Assembly (NCBI GenBank): GCA_030248195.1 | Contig: JASAND010006680.1 | Span: forward strand, 24,962-88,961 | Length of the DNA: 64,000 bases | From: Trissonchulus latispiculum | Taxonomy: Eukaryota; Nematoda; Enoplea; Enoplida; Ironidae | Direction of reading: 5' to 3' | Part shown: one piece after another, positions 43,871 to 56,069 of the stretch | Layout: each line of letters begins with the position of its first letter | Position numbering within the stretch: position 1 is the stretch's first letter | Made by a program: the position numbers and the translations under genes | Notes under the pieces: model-generated | Database searches by the model: none | Told to the model about the DNA's origin: nothing | The model's input: the letters and a program-made list of their open reading frames with translations, nothing else

Positions 43871-44059
43871 TTTCGAGTGCTTGGTGGCGTGCAACTTTCT
43901 TTCATTCTTAACTTAGTAAATTACATGTATATCAATTTAAAATTATGGTAAGGATCAGAGCTCTCTAAAAAACTCTTCCGTCATAGGCAGTACAAATGAC
44001 AATTAGACCAGTTCTCAAGCTTGACCCTAACTAAAACTGGATTCTTTTTGTGAAATGAT

Positions 44060-44175
44060 AAATTATCTCATGACTGTCAAAAAATTCTTTCCGATCCCAG
44101 CGATTTAGCCAATATCCCAAATTTAATTATCAAGTTTTTAAATCTTAAAATAATCTGGGATGCAAAAAAATAGTA
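44060..44175 (+). mobile_element. LINE fragment, same family as 13967-14965
   Basis: GACTGTCAAAAAATTCTTTC to ATGCAAAAAAATAGTACCAG matches 14845-14965 with small indels. It covers the sequence just after the endonuclease domain. Nothing recognisable of the LINE lies beyond it. Confidence 0.75.
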
Positions 44176-44707
44176 CCAGAACCTTAAACAAACAGCCTTA
44201 ACTGTATGTTAAAAACACGAGATTTGAAGAAACTAGTCAGGTGCACCTGCCCCCTCAACTGGGCAAACTAATTCTGTGCTAAAAAACTAATATTAAGAAA
44301 CCAGTTGTACAAGTTGATTATCGTAAACTCTCCTGTGGTGAACACCCACGTTTTAATTGGAATATCCGTTAACGTTAACGTTTAGTTTAGTTTAAATCAG
44401 ATCTGGTTCTAAGGCCTTATTCAGTCGATTGAGGTCAAAGGCAACTTTTCCGTACTGCATTTCTGACGCGAGTAAAAATAAATTTTGTTTGTTTGATGTA
44501 GGCGTCTTGACTGTCTATAATAAGCAACAACATAGCGTTGTTGTTTATTGTTGGTAGAGATAGTGTTTTTGATCGGCCGAACTTTTCGTCGTCCCTCCGT
44601 TTCAAGCCGGCAGGCTTTTTGAAAACGGAGGGCCGGATCATGTCTCATGAGTGCCAGAACAAGTAATCAGCATATAAAATTGGCATAATTTGAATGCGAA
44701 CTTCCAG

Positions 44708-44900
44708 AGGAAACTGTAAGGGAAGCTGGCATAGGAAAGATTGATAAGCCTGATATGGGAGTTCAGCTGATGGCTCGGTGGTGTAGTGGTAAGCATGCCT
44801 GACCTGCAAGCAGAAGGGCCGTGGTTCGATTCCCGGCTGGCCCAATGCTTTACCTTCTGTCCTGAGTGTGGTGTCTGTGACTACTCTTTAACAAGAGATA
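44708..44900 (+). repeat. tRNA-derived SINE (AAGGGAAGC family)
   Basis: Head TAAGGGAAGCTGGCATAGG, linker GATATGGGAGTTCAGCTGATGG, tRNA-like part with A box (TGTAGTGGTAAGCATG) and intact B box (GGTTCGATTCC), then a tail (CTTTACCTTCTGTCCTGAGTG). Confidence 0.8.
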
Positions 44901-45597
44901 GTAACGACAGAACACTAACGTATCAGAAACCAAGAAACAATAATTTCGTTTCAATATTATAAAACTGTTTTAGTCTTCTCCATTCTTTAGCTTCACAACA
45001 CTGGGTGAAAACTGAAGTTTTCTCTTCCCCCTCTCTTTACCTAGGTCCAGGTTTGTACACATTTAACGTCTTCCGTTTTTGGCTAACTTGCCAACTAACG
45101 TGTGTACACTTGGCACTCCCACTGAATGAGCGAACTCCAAAACCGATTGAGCCAAACTTGTTGGGCAGTAGTGTGATTGAGCCAACCATTATTAGGATTG
45201 AGCCGCCTTTGGTTTATTTGTAAAATGCATTTTATTATGGGAGTGCTAAATGTCACTTATCACTCCCAGGATTGATCCATTAGCCGAAACTTTGTGCAAA
45301 ATTTATACATAATGACTATTTATTGAGCCACCAATTAATACGCTGTTATTTGCTTTCCAACAAAAATAATTTAACACAGAAGTTCCTAAATTATAGTTAA
45401 TTTATTACCGTTCAATTACAAAGAAACTATAGCTAACTCAAGGCTCACTAACTGTCAAGGATAATTCTGACTAATTCAAATTCAACACAGCAACAGCATT
45501 CAATTAATTGTATAAACCAGAAATCTTGATTCTTGAATGCTGTGAATATTCGACTTAAGACTTCGACGGCATTGAGTTTTTTCCGACACGAAAAACC

Positions 45598-45775
45598 AGG
45601 AAGCCTAAAGCCAAAAACCTATATATACTTTCTTATCTTTTGGCCTAAAAATCCGGGACTGGTCTCAGAATGTTAAAGAGCATAGAAATATGTTATTTCG
45701 CAAGTTTTAGCTATGTACATAAAGGATTAAAGCCGTATGAGTCAAAAATACCCGAAAGGAAACCAGCACCATAAA
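45598..45775 (+). repeat. Dispersed repeat, copy 2
   Basis: Close copy of 15985-16149, uninterrupted at the point where the other copy receives the foldback element. Confidence 0.75.
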
Positions 45776-46143
45776 TTCCAAGCAATGTTGTTCCGTTCTA
45801 AGTGTGGCTTGCCTGTCGGATAATATTGAGCCTAGCTGCTGGAGCGAGTTTTAAAATTAGATACCGTGCTCTATGCCTTTAAATGCCATTTCGGTGATAT
45901 TATGGTGATATAAGGACTCAAATTTGATGTTATTCCAAACCCCATCTTTTTAACCCCACTTGGGACTTATGTACACATAAATGTATATAAATTGTATACA
46001 GATGAAGTCTTCTTCAAGAAGTTTGGAATTTTCACACTGTCAAAAACCAGATCACAAAATAATACTGGCTTGGTCCCCTCTTTTTTATCATGTCCGATTT
46101 TGCCAATGTTTCATAATTACTCCATGTTGGGTATGTGTGAAAT

Positions 46144-46400
46144 CAGGCGCGTAGCCAGTGGGGGGCGAGGGGGGCATGCCCCACCCCCGAAATCGGAGGC
46201 GAAAGAGAAACTTTTAACACTAATTGAGAATTCTGATAGATATTTCCAAAAAATTCGCCTGCGGCGCTAACTTTCGACGAAAATCCCACAAAAATAGCAG
46301 CTTGCACTTGAAACCGGCCTCTACAGGTTCCGATTCAGTACTAATTTCTGAAAAATTTTGGCTTGCCCCCCTCCGAAATTTTTTTCTGGCTACGCTAGTG
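46144..46400. mobile_element. hAT MITE, 257 bp, 8-bp duplication
   Basis: Ends CAGGCGCGTAGCCAG and CTGGCTACGCTAGTG are imperfect inverted repeats, and TGTGAAAT flanks both sides exactly (46136-46143, 46401-46408). The GTAGCCAG terminal motif next to G-runs is common among animal hAT MITEs. Non-coding. Confidence 0.92.
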
Positions 46401-46802
46401 TGTGAAATTGAGTGAATTCATGTTTTTGAAAATCAGAGAAAAATTGTTACTAAACAAGTTTCAGATGATAACCCCCCTAAAGAGTGTGCAACGACAAACT
46501 TTCCTGGACATATAACATGGACATATAACTGGACATATAACTCGGAAAAGACTTACCCAGTCCAAATTACAAATTGTTTTTGAATGAATAATCCGATCCA
46601 TATGTAGAGCTGACTTAATGAGGAACTGAGTTCTGATCTGGAAAAGGACTGAAATTAAGCAAAGACAGTCCTTTTCCAGATTGCAAATCACAGATTCCTC
46701 CAACTGTATCATTAGAAGATAATGGGTATATACATTACATCAAAATCGATGTATCTTTCTGGAAACGCTGTAAATTGCGAGTGAGGCTGCCAGGTACATA
46801 GA

Positions 46803-47412
46803 TTTGGCGGAGGAAGCTTGACCATAGGTGTAATGCGGAGCAGCGGGTTGGATCCCCAACCAAAGGTGTATAGCGGGAGGGGATAGCCCCAGCGAACTTT
46901 TCACTCCCTCCCCTCCAGAAATTCTCGATGGAGACGTCCCCCTAATGGGAGAGGGAGGAACCCCGCCCCAACCCAAATCCCTGCTGTTAAACGTACTATA
47001 TGTGCCCAGACCCCCCCTAAAATGGGGTCCAAACAAGAGAAAAAATGCTAAATTTTAGCAAAAATGCTTGCAATTTTTCTAAAATTGTTGAAAATATTGG
47101 CTAGAAAATAGGTTTTAAAACGCAATAGGAGTCGTTGGCAATAGTAGGATTTATGTCGAAACTGGTAGATTTTTTGTCAGAAAAGGGTCATTTTTACTTG
47201 AAAACAATTTGGGTACAGTTTGGGTACACTTCTCCTTTTCAAAATTTCCGATTTTTGAGAACTCCCCAAGCCAGATTTGGACTTTTTACCCCCCCCAACC
47301 CAAACAGGAAGTACACCTATGCCTCCTACCCCCTCAGTTGGGTGGGGGAGGTGGATCGTGTAGTGGAGCTCCCCTCAAATCTCCGTTACACCTATGGTTG
47401 ATCCGCCCTCTC
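46803..47412. mobile_element. MITE with ACCATAGGTGTAA ends
   Basis: The left GGCGGAGGAAGCTTGACCAT and AGGTGTAATGCGGAG are mirrored at the right by CTCCGTTACACCTATGGTTG and ATCCGCC, inverted repeats of about 30 bp with small indels. The inside is rich in CCCC runs (CCCCAACCCAAA). Non-coding; frames across it are by-products. Confidence 0.7.
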
Positions 47413-47869
47413 CTTTTGTGTGCAGAGTTGCTCGGAAAATCAGGAATCATTTCAAATCGCTAAGTTGTTGATTCTTCCTGGGTTAACCGGACTTAGAAGA
47501 ACATACACTTGATAAGCCTTAGGTTAGCTAGCTTTTGCTTGCATTGAACGTTAACTGGTAAACTGCAATTTTGAAATTTTAAAGTTAAATTATTTTTGTT
47601 GGAAAGCAAATAACAGCATATAAATTGGTGGCTCAATGAGTTGTTATTATGCATAAATTTTGCACAAAGTTTCGGCTCATGGATCAATCAAGGGAGTATA
47701 AGTGACATTTAGCACTCCCATAATAAAATGCATTTTACAAATAAACCAAAGGCGGCTCAATCCTAATAATGGTTGGCTCAATCACATTAGGGCCCAACAA
47801 GTTTGGCTCAATCGGTTTTGGAGTTGGCTCATTCAGTGGGAGTGCCAAGTGTACACACGTTGCCAACTA

Positions 47870-48935
47870 GGCTGTTCTGGGTTAACCACCTCCTGGTAAA
47901 AGCCTTGCAAATTTACTTATAATGCCCACTTGTAGATTTCGCTCCAGTGAATAGGGCTCTATAAGTTTGTCCAAATTAATGCATCGACATTTTTTTAATC
48001 TTGAAGGTTAATGGCAAACCTTTAGTAGAGATTTTTGCGAAGTCATAAAAAAGTGCACTGCTGCTTGCCCAAAATTAAACTAAATTAAAAAATTATTTTA
48101 AAATTATCTGTAATTCACACAACTGCAGTTCTCGAATTTAATTTCCACAGTAGGGTTGGAGGGTCTCAAAATTAGTTGATCATAAAACAGGATTGGTATT
48201 CAGAAAATACAGACGACAGGAACAATCAATCAAAAAATGTGGAGATGTTTTAGCACTTTTCATCCATGTAGGATGATTTGAAGTTAACGAAAAATGCAAA
48301 AATGCAAAAAATAAGTTATATTGCATTTTTTCCGAATCTGTCCGAACGAATAAACATTATCCAAATTATGGGGTTGATGCAAATTAGTTCCTTGAAAATA
48401 ATACTAATAATAATTAATAATTGCTGCAGGTCTAGCTTAAAAGTAACAAATAAATTTAAGGTCCTTTAAATTGTGCAAAGATGGAGATCTAAATTATACC
48501 TTTGACGTCTGCGCTCTCTGTCAGAATTAATGTCATTTGCAAAAGGCGGAAATTTGAGGTCGGGCCCCAAAAACCGAAAATATCCGGATTCTGCGGGGGA
48601 TGAGTAACTCCTTTTGGGGGGAGCTCCAGGTACGGGGGGCAACCCCAACCCCAAGAACATGTATGCTTAAACTTTTAAACGTTTTTAAACGTTTAAGCTT
48701 TTACTGTGCTTTGTTTAAAAATTTAGTAAACTGTTACTCAATTCACTTGAACTCCGAAAGATTGAAATCAGCCTAATAAGCTAAGTTTCACATTTCGAGG
48801 TCTAATGCTATGGTCTAATGCTGTGCTATAATTTTAGTACGATTGCATTTACTTGACCAAGAGCCTATGAGTGATATGCAACACGATGGTATGCTTAATT
48901 ATTCGAAAATTAGCTTTGTTAATTAGCAGCGATGT
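47870..48935. other. Spacer without recognised features
   Basis: AT-rich. A short GC-rich patch (48545-48655, GGGGCCCCAA, GGGGGGAGCTCC) may be a decayed MITE. No gene seen. Confidence 0.5.
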
Positions 48936-48937
48936 AT

Positions 48938-49050
48938 ATATATTATTATATATATGTATTATTATATATATAGCGATATATATATATTATATATATAATA
49001 TTGTATATATAATATTATATATATATATAGCGATGTATATATATTATTAG
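48938..49050. repeat. TATATATTATTA microsatellite with GCGATATA/GCGATGTA steps
   Basis: Imperfect AT repeat with three TAGCGAT(A/G)TATATATTAT blocks, i.e. a compound tandem repeat. Confidence 0.85.
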
Positions 49051-49244
49051 CACTATATTATCATATATCAAATAAATTGTCTTCGCAAGAAGAATTTACT
49101 ACAGGCAACAAGTATATAGACTTCCTTCTATAAAACTTTAGCTATGGGGACCAAATATTTCACGACATCGGCATTTGTCGTCTTCGAGTAATCTAAAAGC
49201 TTGATACGGTAGGCCGACATAAATTTCGGTCTATCAACGACATT

Positions 49245-49345
49245 ACTGGGTTTTGGCTGAGTGGTAGCGTATTGTACTTGAAAATCAGCCAGTTTAGGTT
49301 CGATCCCCACCTTGGACACTTTTTCTTCTAGTCTTTCAATCCTGA
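49245..49345 (+). repeat. tRNA-derived SINE, third family
   Basis: TTTGGCTGAGTGGTAGCG (A box) and GGTTCGATCCCCACC (B box), then TTTCAATCCTGATATTAACC as tail, a tail shared in part with the copy at 63890-63960. The region 49350-50340 after it shows only AT-rich spacer. Confidence 0.7.
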
Positions 49346-50387
49346 TATTAACCGTTCATTCAGTGTTGTTGTTGTTGTTGTTTGCTTGCTTAATGATTTC
49401 GGAATCACGGAATCACGTGAATTCTGAGTAAATAAATCGTCTCCGATTCGGTTCCCGTCACAATTTGCTAGCAAAACTATCGTTTTACTCAGATTTTACT
49501 GGACAAACATCTTACGTATTTTCAGGAACTGAGTAGGTTTTGTAAGTGACAAAAACACCTGTCTGCAAACTGTTAAGAATAGAACTTAAAAAACTGTATT
49601 TTCCGACATTTTATGAAATATTTTAGTTAGTATATCTCAAAAAGTTGTATGATTGGACTTGAAATGCTAAATTTTGTATTTCCGAGCTTCAGCTATTATT
49701 TCGGATCAATTATGAATGTAGGATTTTCTTTGAAGCTTCATGTGCACAATTATAAGCAGGAACCGCTTGAACTTTAAAACAATTGAAGTTATACAGAGAA
49801 ATTTTCTGAACCATTAATCTTTCGACTGTTAAATTTTAAAGTGTAATTAGTTTTAACATTTCGAAAAGGGGCCACTGGTAGAACCGGTTGCGTTAAAACT
49901 TTAACTTCTCTCCAAAGATAATATATATTCTAATAAAGTTTTGGCATCGTCAGTGACAGTTTTAATTTTCTAAAGGCACCACCTTAAACTGACATTGACA
50001 CTTCAGTCTGGGGAATGAGCTTTTGGTACTTTCAACTTTAGTTTTTAAACGTTTAATCCATTTAAAACTTTAAACCTTCAATTTAAATTAGCAGTTGCCA
50101 TTCCGATTTCAAAGCTTTCCTTGCATTAGGCTACTGACTCCTTCCGAGCAAATCAAAGAGATTTTAAAATGCTGAATTTTTTAGATTTGAAAAATGCTAA
50201 TAAAAATTTCAAAAAAATTTCTTTGTTAGCTCAGAGTTCGTTTTAAATCTTATCGGACACAATCCATTGCTTGTGTGGCGTACACTTTCTCTTGGCAAAG
50301 ATTCTGTGACCATTCTTTTGTGTAATATAAAACTCTTCTACACTTTCAGATTTAATTTTAAAATTGATATTTTAATTGTTTGGAATT

Positions 50388-52757
50388 ATGCCTCGAAGAA
50401 AGCCCAGAACAGATGCCTTAATTAAAGAACAGGAACGTCTGGCCATGGAGACAAACCAACTGACTGACGATGCCTTAACCTGGGCCAAAATTCTTCAGGT
50501 CTGTTCTGCTGGCAAACTAATTTGCATATTTCGTTAAATATACGAGTTAGGCTGAACTTACTTTTAGGAGTCGCCCAAGATTGTAAGTTTTAGTGTCAAT
50601 TTTTGACTCAACATCTGTAACCAATTTCAAAATTTGAACTTGCCCCGTACATAGAAAGTTTAAATCGTTGAATTAGCAAACAATTTGTTTCTGGAATGAA
50701 ATCAAAATTTCCTAAATGAGTTATTATTTTACAAGCCATATGGTAGCATAGCATTGTCCTAAAAAATTTGGAGCTCCAAGCATTTATTTCAGAATTTGAA
50801 AGCAAATTGGCGAGAAATTAGGTTTAGGAAATTGCCTGATAAGCATAATTCAGGAAGCTGAACTGGTCGCTTCTGTAGTGTAGTGGTAAGCTCATCTTAC
50901 TGCAGTGCGGAAGCGCCGCGGTTCGATCCCAGACTGGGAACATTCTTTACACTTTCAATCCTGATAGAAATCAAAAATATGCCACCGAACTAAATGTCTT
51001 GGGCCTAATTACAATGGTATCCGATTAGGTGGTACCTTCCTACTCGTGCTTAGCCTTGGCCCAACAACACTTGGCTTTTGTGGTATTCCCAATTTCCCAA
51101 AATAGGGACTCGTGTAGGCTTTTCCCGCTACGCAAGCCATGAGTGCCGCTAGGCAAGCCCTAAGTACTCTATGCACACTTAACTCTAACCAAAGTCATCC
51201 TTCTCAAAGTGTTTTTAGCTCTAGCAAATGACATCTGCAACTGCTTTGGTGGCAGCTATGGCAAACTCATAACAGTGTCCAGGATTTAAAATGAATGCGA
51301 GATTTTTGTAATGTCGGGACCACCAAACTAAGCCATGACAAATAATTACACTAAGAGAGAAGTCTACTTCTTACTCAGTTTTAAATGACACGCTTAAAGG
51401 TCAAATTGGAGACAAGTTCTACTAAAGTGCCGTAACGTGTGACTTAATTATACACTTAAGTCACACGTAGGGTCAGCGTGTCGGAGACACTTTTGCTTTG
51501 ATCGCGACACATGTGTAAGTTGTAGCACTGCCAGAAGTGCTCTCAGAGATTTGTATGCACACTAGCAGGCGAAGCTCCGAATGAAGGGCGCGAGTGCGCG
51601 AAGCGTATGAGTGCCCTTTACAAGGGCTTCGCCTGCAAGTGAGCTCACAAATTTCTGTGAGCACCGCAAGCAGTGCTACAACTGGCTTGTAATGTGGCTC
51701 AAAAAACAGAAGACATTTAGTCTGCTATATGTCACGTCTTTAAAGACTGACATTTGGCTTCAAAATTCAGTCGTTTATATACTATTCAACCTAATTTGCA
51801 TATTTCTTTCGGCAGAAAGTATAAAAGGGGGAGAAATTCTTTATCATTGCAGTCAGCACTGCTGTCAGCAACCATCCTCGTTGCATACTCCCACAGCAGA
51901 GCAGCGAAGGCTTACCGTGCAGTACAATTGTACGCAGGCGGTTCTAGCATTGTTCGATTACACTGAGCCATGTTACAATTGTTATTGTTAATTGCAATTA
52001 GGGAACCATATTTTGAATTTGTTAAGCTTGAACTGTAACAGTAATCCCTGTTCTTCTTAGCTTGTCTACCGTCACTCTGGGTTTGCGTAGCAGTACTTTA
52101 GTTTGCCTACCGTACCGGCACTGACCTAGCTTGCCTAGAGCTACCACATCTTCCTATAGATGTCTCCAAATAACAAAAAAATTGTCGATTGTCGATGAAG
52201 ATTCGATGTAAATGAGTCGAATCGATGAGTCGATGTATTCGATATATTCGATTTCCTACTTTTTCTGATTTTCTTTCCTTTATTGCTAAGACTGCTGTTT
52301 TTGTTTACTGAAATTTACCAGCGGTTTTTCATTTCAGAAGTGTGTGAAAAATGATCTGGCTATGAACAGCCAAAATCCTCTTCAACCACAACCACAACCA
52401 CAACCACAACCACAGCAACAAGAACAACAACAACAAATACAGCACCAACTGCAGCAACAACAACAACAGCAACAGCAACAGCAACAGCAGCAGCAGCCAG
52501 CACCTCAGTTCAAGCCTGAGCCAATCACCAGTCCAATGCCGGCCACGCCCGGGCCTTCCGGGGCAGGCCAGGCCGACTGGACCAACTATAATCCTTTCGC
52601 ATGCCCTTCGCCGGCCCCCTCTCCGGGCCCGCAGTTCCTGAACCAAGTCTACCAGTGGGCTCTTCCCCAGTCCGGAGCCCAAGAGTATACGGGTAATGGC
52701 AGCGGTCGCAGTTGTTGGAATTTCGGATTCTATAGTGGAGGCGGCGGCTTCTTTTGA
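50388..52757 (+). CDS. Glutamine/proline-rich protein, two exons
   Basis: Family not recognised. Exon 50388-50498 starts MPRRKPRTDALIKEQERLAM, 37 codons predicted helical with Leu spaced by seven, followed by a GTCTGT donor. Exon 52338-52757 follows a good TTTCATTTCAG acceptor and joins in phase 0. It has QP repeats, a CAG/CAA run of about 16 Gln, a Pro/Ser/Ala-rich part (SPMPATPGPSGAGQ) and a Gly/Phe tail. Total 176 residues. A possible 5' untranslated exon boundary (TTTCAG at 50350) precedes the ATG. Composition fits a transcriptional activator or cofactor; a bZIP-type helix in exon 1 is a guess. GC content of exon 2 is much higher than its surroundings. The 1.84-kb intron holds a SINE, an inverted repeat and a TATA-box-like site. 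Confidence 0.55.
50860..50990 (+). repeat. tRNA-derived SINE
   Basis: GTGTAGTGGTAAGCTCATC (A box) and GCGGTTCGATCCCAG (B box), then TTTACACTTTCAATCCTGAT, the tail shared with other SINEs of the window. Lies in the intron of the Gln-rich gene. Confidence 0.78.
51516..51688. mobile_element. Palindromic MITE, about 170 bp
   Basis: Arm AGTTGTAGCACTGC...GCAGGCGAAG (51517-51577) is mirrored by CTTCGCCTGC...GCAGTGCTACAACT (51627-51686), about 85% complementary, around a 50-bp GC-rich centre. It would form a strong hairpin. Also contains GTGCTCTCAGAGA against TCTGTGAGCACC. Confidence 0.75.
51819..51860 (+). promoter_or_regulatory. TATA box and initiator-like site
   Basis: GTATAAAAGGGGGAGA at about 51819 matches the TATA consensus, with TCATTGCAGTCAG (initiator-like) about 30 bases downstream. 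It lies in the intron of the Gln-rich gene, some 480 bp before its second exon, so it could start a shorter transcript or one from the inserted sequence. No experimental support. Confidence 0.35.
52380..52497 (+). repeat. CAA/CAG trinucleotide tract in coding sequence
   Basis: Mixed CCACAA and CAA/CAG codons encoding (QP)n then a long Gln run. Mixed codons usually mean slower length change than a pure CAG run. Confidence 0.9.
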
Positions 52758-54630
52758 TGTCTAAAGACAGCTTGTGGTAGTGTTTGAACTATACAGTGTA
52801 AAATACATATGAGACTCTATACATAACCAACAGCTTTTTGGATCGATTAATCTGTTAGGAGTTGGGTAGAGCTCATGCGGAGATTTATTTCCGATCAAAA
52901 CTGAACTGTTGTGATTATCTGTGGCGCAGATAAAAACCCCCTTCCAGCTTCGTCTCAGCCAATCAGGATGAAGCAAAGGACTGAAAGAAAATCATTGTAA
53001 CAGTGTTAGCTAATGACTGACGATACTAACTTGACTATATTTGTTATGTACTAATTTGATGATAACAATTTCATTGATGTGAGTCCCTGTATAAAATGTA
53101 CCTAACCTAAATAAGTGGATATCAATTTGTGCCATCTGATATTTTAATTAAGAGTGAAATGAAATTCTGATTTGTTGGGAAAAAGTTGGATTGGCTTGCA
53201 AAAATCTCAAAAAGTCTTCCTTGCCGGGAATAGATCCGTAGACCGACCAATCCCCAAGCAAAAACACTACCGTTTGAGCTACAAGAGTGAGACAGGGGAT
53301 TGTGTAGTTTCAGTATGAATACTGTTATACATACATGTAGTTGATGTACTATACATGTACATACATACATATACACTATACATACATGTATACTATACAT
53401 ACATGTACTATACATGTAGTTGATGCAATTTTCTTTCAATTTTTCCGAAAATTTTGTAAGAAAATTAAAAATTTGTTTCACAAAGGAAATAACATGGAAA
53501 TGCGAAAAAAAACTGGAATTCTATCTCCACCTCCTAGCACAGACATTTTCACTGAAAATAGTTGAATGTGTTCATCAAGCTATTGTTTCTAAAAACTGGT
53601 ACCGGCTATATCCTACAGTTAGTGTAGTCTTACTTGCAGTGGAGTCTAAATTTAGCTACAGTACTAAATGCTTATACTACATTTTAAGAACTGTTTTTAT
53701 CGAACACGGATTTTTCAAAATTTCCGTTTCGCTACTTCATGATTCCAATTCTTGTTTTCGGTTAAGCTACGGTTAAGCAATATCCTGAACATTGTCTTGC
53801 ATACAAATCAAGAATTTAGCATATAATTTTGCACTTTGATTGCACTTTGAGGTCACTATCCTCTTGTAATCGCGAATTATAGAATAAAAAATGATAAAAT
53901 GCTAATTTGCGTTTGCGCTTAAGACATAAGCAAATTCAGATAGCAAACATTAGTTTATCATTAACTTGACCTTCCGCACAAAATCACCATTATTAGGACA
54001 ACTCAAAATAGACATAAACTCATTATTCAGTCTAAAGCATGTCTAAAGTTTGCGGGCAATTTGTAACTTTCTGCAACCTTTTGTTGGAAAGAAAAGGGGG
54101 AACTTTTCTTATAGACAAAAATTTACCCCCAATTTTGCGTTCAATATTTTCTGTGGAACAAGGGTGTCTAAACAACCCTATTAATCAGCAGACATGTGCC
54201 GGCAAAAATATGATTTGTTCGGACAATGACTTTTGTTGTTGAAGTCATAATTTAGCATTATTTTCGCGAAAGAAAGTTTTGTTCTCCGTACAAGCGTGCA
54301 AGTTTCAGAACTTTCCCCCTTTTGAGGTTTGTTTGACTTCTTGACTATTCAGGTTTCAAATTTCTTCAATTTTTGCGTTCTATTTCATTTGCATACATCT
54401 AATAAATGCGTTTTTGTCTATTTAAATGGTATATAATTAAGTATTACAGGATTATACCAATAATGTTAAATTCAAATTAATTTAAATTAATGGTTTAAAT
54501 TCAAATTAATTTAAATTAATGGTCTGGGGATACAGCAAGGTATTTTATCCAAAATTGGTAGAAAGACAAAGACTAAAGGATCGCGTTCATCAATAAACCG
54601 AAACCATAACCATTTCTGTAAGAACTTTGT
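52758..54630. other. Spacer with ATGTACATAC microsatellite
   Basis: Contains an ACATACATGTACTATACATG-type repeat at 53320-53420, able to form cruciforms, and a direct repeat of CAAATTAATTTAAATTAATG at 54470-54525. Frames at 53122-53776 and 54039-54242 have no recognisable domain, although the short Cys-containing frame at 54039 could be checked. No convincing gene. Confidence 0.5.
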
Positions 54631-54634
54631 TACC

Positions 54635-54720
54635 GCCCTGTGGTGCGATGGTGGCAGCATTTTTGTCTTCAGATCTGCTGGGCCGTGGGATCAGAATGTA
54701 GCACTTCTACCACGGCTGGT
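54635..54720 (+). repeat. Truncated tRNA-derived SINE
   Basis: CGCCCTGTGGTGCGATGGTGGCAGCA and GGGCCGTGGGATCAGAA are decayed A and B boxes of the AAGGGAAGC family; the tail matches the 56-kb copy (GCACTTCTACCACGGCTGGTGGA, inverted). Confidence 0.6.
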
Positions 54721-54985
54721 GGATTAAAAAGAAATCGAGGATAAGCCCAAGAGAGGAGACGTCAGTCACCCTTGTACCCACAAAACCTAGGAGAGAGTAG
54801 GGAAGAGGGAGGTTCAGCTTTTCATTCAGAATTGAAAGTAATGAATGGGCCCAGGCGGGGTTCGATCCACTGCCCTTTTGATCCTGAAACAGACGTGCTA
54901 ACCAACTACACCACGGGGCCATCAGCTGAACTCCCGTTGCAGGCTTATCAAGCTTTCCTATGCCTGCTTCCCTTACAAGGAGACC
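54720..54985 (-). repeat. Full-length SINE (AAGGGAAGC family), minus strand
   Basis: On the minus strand: head TGTAAGGGAAGCAGGCATAG, GAGTTCAGCTGATGGCCCCG, A box (GTGTAGTTGGTTAGCACG), B box (GGTTCGA-type at 54860), tail CTTTCAATTCTGAATGAAAA and a CT-rich body ending with GAGACGTCAGTCACCCTTGT in plus orientation. About 265 bp, the most complete copy in the window together with 56214-56640. Confidence 0.8.
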
Positions 54986-55044
54986 AGCCGGGCCACAACG
55001 CCAATTGGACAGTTTGAGATTTAAAATTTTTGCCTCTATCAGGA

Positions 55045-55180
55045 TAAAAAGTAAATTGGTCCAAGATCGAACCACGGCCTTTCTGAATTGAAGTCAGTTC
55101 GTTAGTACTACATCACTGAACCATCGGCTGAACTACCATATCAGGCTTGTCAATCTTTCCTATGACTGCTTCCCTTATCA
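55045..55180 (-). repeat. SINE (AAGGGAAGC family), minus strand, shorter
   Basis: Head TAAGGGAAGCAGTCATAGG, GGTAGTTCAGCCGATGG, A box partly decayed and B box GTGGTTCGATC, all on the minus strand, ending at ATCCTGATAGAGG. Confidence 0.75.
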
Positions 55181-56069
55181 GCAATCAGCAGCGAATGTTA
55201 TTCCTGTTTCTTAACCCACTGTGGTGTACTCGTAATTTTAAGGCAAAGTGGAAGCTACAAAACTGTATCTCAACTGTAAATAACAATAAATTAAACAATA
55301 TTAAAACAAATTTATTAATTATTAATTTGAGCAACTGCTTCGGAAAGCGCAAAATCAAAATTGTTGACAAGTTTTTTGAGCCAACGTTGACAACTTTCCC
55401 CAGCAAAATTTCCTGTTTTTCGGGAATTCTTAGCAGCAACTAAGAGGGGGAGTACAATAGCAGGTATTTAAGTGGGTCAATTGTTGATAGCTTATTTCCG
55501 GAGAGTTGCATTTTTCCTGGACGCTTAGTGCAATCCAACGTATGTCACTTGCAATGACAATAACAATTGGTTGCATTGTGCAAATTGTGCAAAATTAAGA
55601 TTTAATTTGGGAGTGAGTTGAGAAACGTTTAGCTTCTAGAGTAAACATTTAAGCTAAGTATAAGTCTGAGAGGTGTAGTGTAGTTTTGACCTCAACCTTT
55701 AGCTTAGACTCTAATAAAATCGTTGACACACACAATAGGTCTCTATTGTTAGCTCAATGGGAAGGTTAGAAGGGGCAACCATTTGAGAGTCACCTTTATT
55801 GTCAAAATGTTATGTCCCGTCATTCTATGGGATTTAGGGCTATTTGTAAGGTGAATTGCTGCTTCGTAAAAGGGGTATTAGGTTTCCCAAATATCCTGTG
55901 TCCTTTCTGTGTTTGAATTTTAAATTTTTTAATTTTTCAGACTGCTTTCCTTATATGTATTCTTCTTATTTCTGGTAGAAATTTTACTGTGATATCTTTA
56001 ATTTCTGTCTGTTTCATTTGTTCTTTCTTGTACCTACTACGATTTCACAAGATCGAGGATCGAGGTTTG

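Larger units (their letters stand above)
45099..47859. mobile_element. 2.76-kb element with about 280-bp inverted repeats rich in GATTGAGCC
   Basis: The left arm, 45099 to about 45378 (CGTGTGTACACTTGGCACTC ...), is inverted at about 47583-47859. Each arm carries four or more copies of ATTGAGCC/GGCTCAAT spaced 20-40 bp apart, a layout typical of subterminal transposase-binding sites. The interior has no transposase; it holds the second copy of the 16-kb repeat (45598-45775) and two further MITEs. Target duplication unresolved. Confidence 0.78.

Noticed and set aside
54772..55075. Frames of 81 and 122 codons at 54.7-55.1 kb
   Set aside because: Entirely within minus-strand SINE copies; the shared peptide parts reflect the SINE head sequence.
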